Shown piece after piece: positions 8,850 through 15,903 of a DNA stretch of 64,000 bases. Under the pieces are notes generated by a model that ran no database searches, was not told the DNA's origin, and saw only the letters and a program-made list of their open reading frames with translations. Positions within the stretch are counted from its first letter, which is position 1. The number at the start of each line of letters is the position of its first letter. The position numbers and the translations under genes are program-made. Source of the stretch: Winogradskyella costae (GTDB taxonomy: Bacteria; Bacteroidota; Bacteroidia; Flavobacteriales; Flavobacteriaceae); assembly GCF_013403865.1 (NCBI RefSeq), contig NZ_JABFDK010000001.1, positions 868,001-932,000 of the forward strand, given 5' to 3'.

Positions 8850-9557
8850 ATGGACCATCAATTCCAAGAAAAAATTATGATTAGCAGCCTTTCAGAAGTT
8901 GATCGTGTTGCTTTTTACAAGAAAACATATTCACATGTTGCAGGCGGAGTATTAGTCTTTATTTTGTTTGAATACCTTTTACTCCAAAGTGAAATGGTCG
9001 TCAGTTTTATGCTCTCTATGACGCAAGGTTATAAATGGTTACTGCTACTTGGAGGTTTTATGTTCGCTACAAATTATGCAGAAGGCATGGCTATGAAAAC
9101 TACGGACAAAAACATGCAATATTTGGCTTATGGCATTTACATATTTTTCGAAGCCCTAATTTTTGTTCCCATGCTATATATAGTAACAGAACTTATGGGT
9201 CCTTCTGGTTCAGACATTCTTTATCAAGCTTCCATAGTCACATTAGCACTATTTACAGGGTTATCTGCCGCTGTATTAATGACAAAAACTGATTTTTCGT
9301 TTTTAAAAACAGGCTTAACAATTGGTTTTTTTATCGCAATTGGGCTAATAATTGCAGGGACCTTGTTCGGTTTTGATTTAGGATTATGGTTTTCTGTTGG
9401 GATGTGTTTGCTAGCGGGCGGATCTATTTTATATCAAACCTCTAATTTGGTAAAAACTTATGGAGTGGAAGATTATATTCCTGCAGCACTAGGTTTATTT
9501 GCGTCATTAATGTTATTATTTTGGTATATCCTTAGAATATTTATGTCTAGAGATTAA
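8850..9557 (+). CDS. Bax inhibitor-1 / YccA family membrane protein
   Basis: A 235-residue protein made almost entirely of hydrophobic segments; about seven can be drawn, which is the usual count for the UPF0005/Bax inhibitor-1 family. The family hallmark near the N-terminus (FYKKTYSHVAGG at about residues 22-33) is clear, as is the conserved acidic region late in the protein (YGVEDYIPAALGLFASL). Characterised relatives are pH-sensitive calcium-leak channels or modulators of membrane protease FtsH; which applies here is unknown. It is monocistronic between two terminators (8763-8790 and 9586-9620). Confidence 0.9.
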   Translation: MDHQFQEKIMISSLSEVDRVAFYKKTYSHVAGGVLVFILFEYLLLQSEMVVSFMLSMTQGYKWLLLLGGFMFATNYAEGMAMKTTDKNMQYLAYGIYIFFEALIFVPMLYIVTELMGPSGSDILYQASIVTLALFTGLSAAVLMTKTDFSFLKTGLTIGFFIAIGLIIAGTLFGFDLGLWFSVGMCLLAGGSILYQTSNLVKTYGVEDYIPAALGLFASLMLLFWYILRIFMSRD

Positions 9558-9585
9558 TTTTAACTTAGACTATCGATAATAAGCA

Positions 9586-9620
9586 AGCCCAACTAAAAAC
9601 TTTAGTTGGGCTTTTCTTTT
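9586..9620 (+). terminator. Rho-independent terminator after the Bax-inhibitor gene
   Basis: AGCCCAACTAAA pairs with TTTAGTTGGGCT, followed by TTTTCTTTT. Strong stem, typical loop. Confidence 0.9.
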
Positions 9621-9697
9621 AAGTATTTTATTTTATCTCTAATTTTATCAATAGAAACAAATTAAAGATAATATAACATAGAATCATATTAAACCTG

Positions 9698-9731
9698 TTG
9701 TTTTCTAAAGCTTATAAGTGGCGTAAATTTG
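9698..9731 (+). promoter_or_regulatory. Bacteroidota-type promoter of the 9772 short ORF
   Basis: TTG at 9698-9700, 23 bases, then a perfect TAnnTTTG element (TAAATTTG, 9724-9731). This is at the upper end of the accepted spacing. Start of transcription is expected near 9735, giving a leader of about 37 bases before the ATG at 9772. Confidence 0.6.
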
Positions 9732-9771
9732 CACCCGCTTAAAAAAGCACAATACATTAAATATAAAAATC

Positions 9772-9879
9772 ATGAAGACAAGTAACAGAACAGTAACAGA
9801 GAGTAAAGTAGGAACAAAAACGTTAAAATTTGGTAACGCGAGTTCACTAGTTTGGAATACTAAAAGACGTTACAAATAG
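9772..9879 (+). CDS. 35-residue basic peptide, free-standing short gene
   Basis: An ATG-started ORF of 35 codons (9772-9879) encoding a basic, Thr/Ser/Lys/Arg-rich peptide beginning MKTSNRTVTESKVGTKTL and ending WNTKRRYK. It has no signal peptide or membrane segment. It is flanked by its own promoter (9698-9731) and a strong terminator (9901-9934), so a short transcript of about 200 bases is expected. I do not recognise the peptide. It could be a genuine small protein, or the transcript could act as a small RNA with the ORF incidental. Its compact promoter-ORF-terminator arrangement is the main reason to believe it is real. Confidence 0.5.
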   Translation: MKTSNRTVTESKVGTKTLKFGNASSLVWNTKRRYK

Positions 9880-9900
9880 ATATAAATTTACTATAAAAGT

Positions 9901-9934
9901 AAAAAGCCCGACTGAAGTTTTCAGCTGGGCTTTT
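9901..9934. terminator. Bidirectional terminator between the short ORF and rng
   Basis: AAAAGCCC and the inner ACTGA pair with TCAG and GGGCTTTT. Runs of T on both strands suit it to both the plus-strand short ORF and the minus-strand RNase G gene, whose stop is at 9945. Confidence 0.85.
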
Positions 9935-9944
9935 CTAATAGATA

Positions 9945-11483
9945 TTATTCAATTTTGTCACCATTTTTATCATAAAAATGATATTCAAGATAAGTGTAAG
10001 CATCTCTAGGTAAAATTTTCACCCATTTTTTATGTTCAATAAACCACTTTGAACGCACTGATGGAAACCCTTTGGTTAAAAAGGCTGCTATAAAAGGATG
10101 TGTATTAAGAGTCACCTTTTTATAGTCTTTTTTCAAAATCCTTTGTAGGTCTTGATTAATGCGTTCCACCACTTTAATTGGTGCTTCGATTTCATCGCCT
10201 AATACATTAGGATTCTCTTCTTTCGTTTTAATATTGCGTTCTGGCCTAACGCGCTGTCTGGTTATTTGCACTAATCCAAACTTACTCGGCGGCAATATTT
10301 TATGCTTTGCTTTATCATCTTTCATCTCATCTCTAAGATAATTATAAAGCTTTTTTCTGTTTTCCGCTTTTCCCATATCGATAAAATCGATAACGATAAT
10401 GCCTCCCATATCACGTAAACGCAATTGTCTAGCAATTTCTTGAGCAGAAATCATGTTCACTTCTAAAGCCGTATCCTCCTGGTTCTTCTCTTTATTAGAG
10501 CGATTACCACTGTTTACGTCTACAACATGAAGCGCTTCGGTATGTTCAATAACCAAATAAGCACCTCTTGACATAGAGACGGTACGACCAAATGATGTTT
10601 TTATTTGGCGTTCAATACCAAATTTTTCGAATATAGGTCCATTTTTATGATACTTCACTATGGATTCCTTGTTCGGTGCAATTTGTTGCACATAATCTTT
10701 TACTTGTACGTACATTTCTTCATCATCTACAACAATACCAGAGAATGAATCATTAAAAATATCTCTCAAAATAGAGGATGCTTTGTTCATTTCTCCCAAT
10801 ACTTTCGTTGGGTGATGTGCTTTGTACAATTTCTTACACATTGCTGTCCATCGATCCAGCAAATTTTGTAAATCACTATCGAGCTCGGCAACTTTCTTGC
10901 CTTCAGCTACAGTACGTATAATAACACCAAAACCTTTAGGTGTGATACTTTTAACGAGTCTTTTTAGGCGGTCTTTTTCTTCTTGAGATTCAATTTTTTG
11001 AGAAATTGAAATACGGTTAGAAAAAGGCACCAAGACTATGTATCTTCCAGCAATAGACAATTCTGAACTAATGCGTGGTCCCTTTGTAGAGATTGGTTCC
11101 TTTACTACTTGTACTAAAATGGATTGATTAGATTTTATGGCATTTGCAATGCTGCCATTTTTATCCAAATCTTTTTCCATAGGAAAGTCTTTAAGGCTAT
11201 AATCCTTTAATTTTCCTGTGCTTACACGTTTAATGAATTTTAAAAGCGAAGGCATTTGTGGTCCTAGATCATGATAGTGTAAAAAACCATCTTTCTCATA
11301 GCCGACATTAACAAATGCAGCGTTTAAACCAGGCATGACTTTGCGTATTTTGGCAATAAAAATATCACCAACCGCAAAGTTATTATCCTCCTCGTCTTTG
11401 TGTAATTCAATAAGTTTTCCATCTTTTAATAAGGCAAAATCAACAATATCTGAACTCGATCTTACGATTAATTCCTTGTTCAT
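9945..11483 (-). CDS. rng: Ribonuclease E/G family protein (RNase G)
   Basis: Endoribonuclease for rRNA processing and mRNA decay. The 512-residue length matches RNase G. An S1-like RNA-binding segment covers about residues 36-120 (GDIFIAKIRKVMPGLNAAFV), and the catalytic metal-binding aspartates are seen as Asp322 (VVDVNSG) and Asp366 (IVIDFIDM). The cysteine pair that forms the zinc-link of enterobacterial RNase E/G is absent: the region after RQRVRPERNIK has no Cys, and the only cysteine in the protein is Cys216. The C-terminal degradosome scaffold of RNase E is also absent. It lies downstream of the COX24-like gene and HU gene on the same strand, but a terminator separates them. Confidence 0.93.
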   Translation of the reverse strand: MNKELIVRSSSDIVDFALLKDGKLIELHKDEEDNNFAVGDIFIAKIRKVMPGLNAAFVNVGYEKDGFLHYHDLGPQMPSLLKFIKRVSTGKLKDYSLKDFPMEKDLDKNGSIANAIKSNQSILVQVVKEPISTKGPRISSELSIAGRYIVLVPFSNRISISQKIESQEEKDRLKRLVKSITPKGFGVIIRTVAEGKKVAELDSDLQNLLDRWTAMCKKLYKAHHPTKVLGEMNKASSILRDIFNDSFSGIVVDDEEMYVQVKDYVQQIAPNKESIVKYHKNGPIFEKFGIERQIKTSFGRTVSMSRGAYLVIEHTEALHVVDVNSGNRSNKEKNQEDTALEVNMISAQEIARQLRLRDMGGIIVIDFIDMGKAENRKKLYNYLRDEMKDDKAKHKILPPSKFGLVQITRQRVRPERNIKTKEENPNVLGDEIEAPIKVVERINQDLQRILKKDYKKVTLNTHPFIAAFLTKGFPSVRSKWFIEHKKWVKILPRDAYTYLEYHFYDKNGDKIE

Positions 11484-11641
11484 GATGTTAATTTATATCT
11501 AGCTCTTCATTGAGATAGATGGATTTCACTAAATTATTTGACACAGGTCTCCCGATTTTAAACATCGGGAACACCAACAAATTTGGCAACACTCTATTAA
11601 ATGCCGCAAATTCTATATCAAAGAACGTTTTTCTAAAACTG

Positions 11642-11668
11642 AAAAAAGTAGTTATAAAACTACTTTTA
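11642..11668 (-). terminator. Terminator after the COX24-like gene
   Basis: AAAAGTAGT pairs with ACTACTTTT around TATAAA, followed on the minus strand by six T. It lies six bases past the stop of the 29-codon gene. Confidence 0.8.
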
Positions 11669-11673
11669 ACAAT

Positions 11674-11763
11674 TTATTTTTTCTTGTGACGATTAGCGCG
11701 TCTACGTTTCTTACGCTTGTGCGTCGCTACCTTGTGTCTTTTTCTTTTTTTACCACTTGGCAT
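11674..11763 (-). CDS. Very basic 29-residue protein, AURKAIP1/COX24_C-like
   Basis: A 29-codon gene from the ATG at 11763, reading MPSGKKRKRHKVATHKRKKR and ending RRANRHKKK. About two thirds of its residues are Lys, Arg or His. Proteins of this size and sequence are widespread in Bacteroidota and are annotated as AURKAIP1/COX24-domain proteins, relatives of the mitochondrial ribosomal protein mS38. A ribosome-bound role is therefore likely, by family knowledge, not shown here. It sits between the HU gene and rng and has its own terminator. It is too short for most ORF finders. The coding call is strong because of the family match and the clean termination. Confidence 0.88.
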   Translation of the reverse strand: MPSGKKRKRHKVATHKRKKRRRANRHKKK

Positions 11764-11807
11764 AATAAATAATGCTTTTTAAATTAATATTTTGTTTAAA
11801 TGCTTTC

Positions 11808-12098
11808 TTAGTTAACCTCAACATTAGATTTAACTCCTTCTAAAAATACTTTAGCAGGCTTAAATGCAGGAATGTTGTGTGCAGGAATTTTTATTGTAGT
11901 ATTCTTTGAAATATTACGACCTGTTTTTTCAGCTCTTGTTTTAATAATGAAACTTCCGAAACCTCTTAAATATACGTTATCTCCGCTCTCTAAAGATGTT
12001 TTTACTTCTTCCATAAAGGTTTCAACTGTCGCTTGGACATCACCTTTTTCGATACCTAATTTATCAGATATTTTCGCTACTAAATCAGCTTTTGTCAT
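11808..12098 (-). CDS. HU/IHF-family DNA-binding protein
   Basis: A 96-residue nucleoid protein. The HU fold is recognisable: the N-terminal helical dimerisation part (MTKADLVAKISDKLGI), the hinge GDNVYLRGFGSFIIKTR, and the DNA-inserting arm GRNISKNTTIKIPAHNIPAFKPAK, with the conserved proline in KIPAHNIPAF. It bends and compacts DNA as a dimer. A textbook Bacteroidota promoter precedes it at 12139-12171. It is divergent from mutY, with the two -7 elements about 60 bases apart. Whether it is HU or one chain of an IHF-like heterodimer cannot be told from sequence alone. Confidence 0.95.
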   Translation of the reverse strand: MTKADLVAKISDKLGIEKGDVQATVETFMEEVKTSLESGDNVYLRGFGSFIIKTRAEKTGRNISKNTTIKIPAHNIPAFKPAKVFLEGVKSNVEVN

Positions 12099-12138
12099 TT
12101 TTTACTAGTTTTAGGGTTACTATAAATTCTAAGGGATG

Positions 12139-12171
12139 CAAATATAGGTAATTTAATTTCAATAGTTCAAA
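12139..12171 (-). promoter_or_regulatory. Promoter of the HU gene
   Basis: Minus strand: TTTG (12168-12171), 21 bases, then TATATTTG (12139-12146). Both elements match the Bacteroidota consensus and the spacing is normal. Expected start of transcription is near 12135, giving a leader of about 37 bases. Confidence 0.8.
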
Positions 12172-12204
12172 CGTAATTAATTAAAATTTAACACAATAAA
12201 CATC

Positions 12205-12212
12205 TAATTTTG
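12205..12212 (+). promoter_or_regulatory. Predicted -7 element (TAATTTTG) of mutY
   Basis: Perfect TAnnTTTG match 20 bases before the mutY ATG. The -33 region is not recognisable. Confidence 0.5.
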
Positions 12213-12232
12213 CTTTTCATTAAAAAAACTAA

Positions 12233-13276
12233 ATGGATTTTAATCATAAATTAATCAACTGGTACTCAAGTAAAAAGAGAGAATTACCATGGAGAGAAAC
12301 CAGCAATCCTTACTACATTTGGCTATCCGAAATAATTTTACAACAAACCCAAGTTAAGCAAGGATTACCATATTATGACGCATTTGTTACTCAATATCCA
12401 ACAATTTTTGACCTCGCTAATGCCTCTGAAACGTCAATTTTAAAATTATGGCAGGGCTTAGGTTATTATTCTAGAGCTCGAAATCTTCATTTTACAGCAA
12501 AACATATTGTTAATGCGTTAAATGGTGAATTTCCAAATAATTATAAAGACATATTAAAATTAAAAGGAGTTGGTGATTATACTGCGAGTGCCATTGCTTC
12601 CATTGCTTTCAATGAAGTCGAAGCTGTCGTCGATGGCAATGTATACCGCGTATTATCAAGGTATTTAGGTATTGAAACTCCTATAAACTCAACGTTAGGT
12701 ATAAAAGAATTTAAATCTTTAGCTTCAACCTTAATTGACCCTAAGCAACCAGCCACTTATAACCAAGCGATAATGGAATTTGGTGCTATGCAATGTAAAC
12801 CAAAAAATCCAGATTGTACTGTTTGCCCTTTTCAAGATAGTTGCGTTGCCCTCCAAAATGAAATGGTTGATGTACTTCCTGTAAAATTGAAGAAAACTAA
12901 AGTCACCGTTAAATACTTTAATTTTTTAGTGTTTATGGACCCTCATAAAAAGACACTTTTTGAAAAACGAACTAACAAAGGCATTTGGCAACATCTTTAT
13001 CAATTTCCTTTAATAGAATCTGAAAAAAGCTTAACTGCAGAAGAGTTTCATCTTTTAAATTTTAAAAACCATGATATTCTAAAGCCTGAAACTTTAGACT
13101 ACTCCTTATATAATGAAGTAGATATTATCCATAAATTATCGCATCAGCACTTGCATACAAAATTCTGGATTATTGATGTAGCGTCACTTCCGAAAGAGGC
13201 GATTTTAATTAAAACGCTTACAAATTATCCTTCTCCAGTACTGATAAGTGAATTTATAGACAATTTCAGCTTTTAG
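12233..13276 (+). CDS. mutY: A/G-specific adenine glycosylase MutY
   Basis: Base-excision repair enzyme removing adenine mispaired with 8-oxoguanine. The 347-residue protein shows the catalytic Glu33 (SEIILQQTQV), the helix-hairpin-helix LKGVGDYTASAIAS (about 110-123), the catalytic Asp134 (VVDGNVYR), and a complete 4Fe-4S cluster motif of Cys188, Cys195, Cys198 and Cys204. The C-terminal part (about 220-345) is the NUDIX-like domain that recognises 8-oxoguanine. It heads a mutY-ssb-gldE-gldD group that recurs in gliding Flavobacteriaceae. Start and length are normal. Confidence 0.97.
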   Translation: MDFNHKLINWYSSKKRELPWRETSNPYYIWLSEIILQQTQVKQGLPYYDAFVTQYPTIFDLANASETSILKLWQGLGYYSRARNLHFTAKHIVNALNGEFPNNYKDILKLKGVGDYTASAIASIAFNEVEAVVDGNVYRVLSRYLGIETPINSTLGIKEFKSLASTLIDPKQPATYNQAIMEFGAMQCKPKNPDCTVCPFQDSCVALQNEMVDVLPVKLKKTKVTVKYFNFLVFMDPHKKTLFEKRTNKGIWQHLYQFPLIESEKSLTAEEFHLLNFKNHDILKPETLDYSLYNEVDIIHKLSHQHLHTKFWIIDVASLPKEAILIKTLTNYPSPVLISEFIDNFSF

Positions 13277-13364
13277 AACCCTAAAGAAATCACATTTTTT
13301 TACTACTTTTAAAGTAGTGGTTACGCAATTGAGTAACTTTACAACTTATTAAAAATTAATTATT

Positions 13365-13820
13365 ATGTCTGGAACTTTAAATAAAGTAATGTTGATTGGA
13401 AACTTAGGAGACGAAGTAAAAATGCATTATTTCGATGACAAAAACTGTGTCGGTCGCTTTCCGTTAGCAACTAGCGAAACTTACGTCAGCAAGCAAACTA
13501 ATGAACGTGTATCTAATACGGAATGGCATAATATTGTAGTTAGAAATAAAGCCGCTGAGATTTGCGAAAAATATCTTACCAAAGGAGATAAAGTGTATAT
13601 TGAAGGCCGTATCAAAACTAGAAAATGGACCGATGACAAAGGCATGGAGCGTTATTCTACAGAAATTCAATGTGATGAATTTACCTTTTTAACACCAAAG
13701 ACGGATCAACAACCATCACAACAGACAAAAAAAACTAATACACCTAGTGCGACTTCGCAATCACAACCCTCTGCACCGACGAGTTCGGATCCTGAAGAGA
13801 ATGATGATTTACCATTTTAA
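13365..13820 (+). CDS. ssb: Single-stranded DNA-binding protein
   Basis: A 151-residue SSB with an N-terminal OB fold (about 1-112, beginning SGTLNKVMLIGNLG and including EWHNIVVRNKAAEI), a Ser/Thr/Gln/Pro-rich flexible linker (about 113-140) and the acidic tip DDLPF at the C-terminus that recruits repair and replication partners. It lies 88 bases after mutY and 20 bases before gldE, so it is probably transcribed with gldE. A small palindrome (ACTACTTTTAAAGTAGT) at 13302-13318 lies between mutY and ssb. Confidence 0.97.
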   Translation: MSGTLNKVMLIGNLGDEVKMHYFDDKNCVGRFPLATSETYVSKQTNERVSNTEWHNIVVRNKAAEICEKYLTKGDKVYIEGRIKTRKWTDDKGMERYSTEIQCDEFTFLTPKTDQQPSQQTKKTNTPSATSQSQPSAPTSSDPEENDDLPF

Positions 13821-13840
13821 CCATATAATCTAACGTAATT

Positions 13841-15160
13841 TTGGACCCAGAACCCACGGTTTTAATTTCATCCTTATTAATCGCTAATGCTTCTTTTATT
13901 ACGAGTATTATCATAATTATAATCTTACTGACCTGTTCAGCTTTAATTTCTGGAGCTGAAGTTGCTGTCTTTTCTCTAACTAAAACCAACTTAGACGAGG
14001 GCTTAGAAAACAAGTCACCGGCTATGTTAATTATTGCTACTCTTTTAGAGCGGCCAAAAAAATTATTAGCCACCATATTAGTTGCTAATAACTTTATAAA
14101 TATAGCAGTTGTTTTGTTGTTTGCTTATGTTGGAGAAACATTGTTTAATAGCATCACTCATACCCTTTTTCGATTTTTGGTTGAAGTAATTTCTGCAACG
14201 TTTTTAATTTTACTATTTGGAGAAATTATCCCTAAAATTTACGCGAGTAGAAATAGCGTAAAATTCTCCTCATTTATGGCAAGACCTTTACGCGTTTTGG
14301 ATGTGATTTTCTCACCCTTAAGCTTACCAATGCGCTATGTAACGATTCAGATTCACAATAAATTTGGTAAACAACGCTCTAATCTTAGTGTCGATCAGTT
14401 ATCGCAAGCATTAGAACTAACCAATGATAAAGACACGACTAAAGAAGAACAGAAACTATTAAAAGGTATTGTGTCTTTTGGGAATACAGATACCAAACAG
14501 GTAATGCGCCCAAGAATGGACTTGTTTGCACTAAGTATAAACACTCCTTACGACACTATTATTGCTCAAATTATAGATAACGGTTACTCTAGAATTCCGG
14601 TATATGAAGAAAGCATTGACACTATAAAGGGAGTCCTTTATGTAAAGGATTTATTACCTCACTTGAATAAAAAGACATTTGATTGGACTACTATTTTACG
14701 TGAACCCTTCTTTGTACCCGAAAACAAGAAATTAGATGATCTAATGGTAGAGTTTCAAACCAAAAAAGTGCATCTCGCTGTCGTTGTAGATGAATATGGA
14801 GGCACATCTGGGTTAGTTTCTTTAGAAGATATCATTGAGGAAATTGTTGGAGATATTAGTGATGAATATGATGATGATGATTTAATTTACACCAAACTAA
14901 ATAATAACAATTATAGTTTTGAAGGTAAAACACCTTTAAAAGACGTTTACAAAATAGTCGGAATTGAAGACGATGCAGAGCATTTTGAAGCCAAAAAAGG
15001 AGATGCAGAAACGCTCGCTGGCTTTGTTTTGGAGATTTCAGGTGGATTCCCGAGAATAGGAAGTAAAATAAATTTTAAAAATTACGTTTTTACAGTAGAG
15101 GCATTAGAGCGAAAACGGATTAAACAAATAAAACTCACTTTATTAGATGCACAAGTGTAA
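13841..15160 (+). CDS. gldE: Gliding motility protein GldE (CNNM/CBS/CorC-HlyC family)
   Basis: A 439-residue membrane protein. Hydrophobic segments cover about residues 18-145 (CNNM domain), a CBS-domain pair follows (about 205-335, with VKDLLPHL and VVDEYGGTSGLVSLEDIIEEIVGDI), and a CorC/HlyC domain ends the protein. This is the HlyC/CorC transporter architecture; its place next to gldD identifies it as GldE, which genetic work in Flavobacterium links to gliding and GldD function. The start is TTG at 13841 (MDPEPTVLIS). No ATG gives the full membrane domain, and the short acidic N-terminus is the one I would expect for GldE. It begins 20 bases after ssb. Confidence 0.93.
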   Translation: MDPEPTVLISSLLIANASFITSIIIIIILLTCSALISGAEVAVFSLTKTNLDEGLENKSPAMLIIATLLERPKKLLATILVANNFINIAVVLLFAYVGETLFNSITHTLFRFLVEVISATFLILLFGEIIPKIYASRNSVKFSSFMARPLRVLDVIFSPLSLPMRYVTIQIHNKFGKQRSNLSVDQLSQALELTNDKDTTKEEQKLLKGIVSFGNTDTKQVMRPRMDLFALSINTPYDTIIAQIIDNGYSRIPVYEESIDTIKGVLYVKDLLPHLNKKTFDWTTILREPFFVPENKKLDDLMVEFQTKKVHLAVVVDEYGGTSGLVSLEDIIEEIVGDISDEYDDDDLIYTKLNNNNYSFEGKTPLKDVYKIVGIEDDAEHFEAKKGDAETLAGFVLEISGGFPRIGSKINFKNYVFTVEALERKRIKQIKLTLLDAQV

Positions 15161-15247
15161 TCTAAGCGCATTAAACGGTATCATTATTCTAAAGATTGCT
15201 AAATACCCAACACTATATGCGCATTATAAGACCATAAACCAAAACAC

Positions 15248-15817
15248 ATGAAACGAATCGTTTTACCCCTTTTAAGTGCATTAATGTTAGGCTGCGGAGA
15301 TGACACCTTACCTAAACCTAAGGGTTATTTAAGGCTCGAATATCCCAACGCTATTTATGAAAATGCTATTCTCCCCTTACCTTTTTCTTTTGAAAAGAAC
15401 AAATTAGCAGACCCCATTAAAACGGTAAAATCATCAGGAGAAACTAATGGAGTTAATATTAAATACTCACCTTTAAAAGCCACCATTTATCTCACTTATA
15501 AAGAAGTAAAAAATGGTAACATTGATAGTTTACTTAGAGATGCTCAAAACCTGACACAAAAGCACACCATCAAGGCAGATGAAATCTCTCAACGCCCATT
15601 TGAAATTAAAGAGCATAACGTTTACGGAATGCTCTATGAAATAGGAGGCAACGCTGCATCTCAATCTCAATTTTATATAACAGATAGTATACATCACTTT
15701 TTAAGTGGCTCTTTATATTTCTATGCAAAACCTAATTACGATTCTATTTATCCTGCTTCAGAATACTTGAAAAAGGATATAAAGCATATTATGGAAACCG
15801 TACGTTGGAAAGAGTAG
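15248..15817 (+). CDS. gldD: Gliding motility lipoprotein GldD
   Basis: A 189-residue lipoprotein: a signal peptide ends in the lipobox LMLGC with the lipidated Cys16. The mature part begins DDTLPKPKGYLRLEYPNA, which is characteristic of GldD. GldD is required for gliding and for function of the type IX secretion/gliding machinery in Flavobacterium johnsoniae. It is 87 bases downstream of gldE on the same strand and closes the group; a strong bidirectional terminator follows at 15842-15873. Other gld genes are not in the window. Confidence 0.94.
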   Translation: MKRIVLPLLSALMLGCGDDTLPKPKGYLRLEYPNAIYENAILPLPFSFEKNKLADPIKTVKSSGETNGVNIKYSPLKATIYLTYKEVKNGNIDSLLRDAQNLTQKHTIKADEISQRPFEIKEHNVYGMLYEIGGNAASQSQFYITDSIHHFLSGSLYFYAKPNYDSIYPASEYLKKDIKHIMETVRWKE

Positions 15818-15841
15818 TTTTGCAACAAGCCTAAACATAAA

Positions 15842-15873
15842 AAAAGCCTTTCTAAATAATTAGAAAGGCTTTT
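15842..15873. terminator. Bidirectional terminator between gldD and the TonB receptor gene
   Basis: A perfect 14-base stem (AAAAGCCTTTCTAA with TTAGAAAGGCTTTT) around a four-base loop serves the convergent genes on both sides. Confidence 0.9.
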
Positions 15874-15903
15874 AATATTTATTGACTATCGTCTAAGCTG
15901 TTT

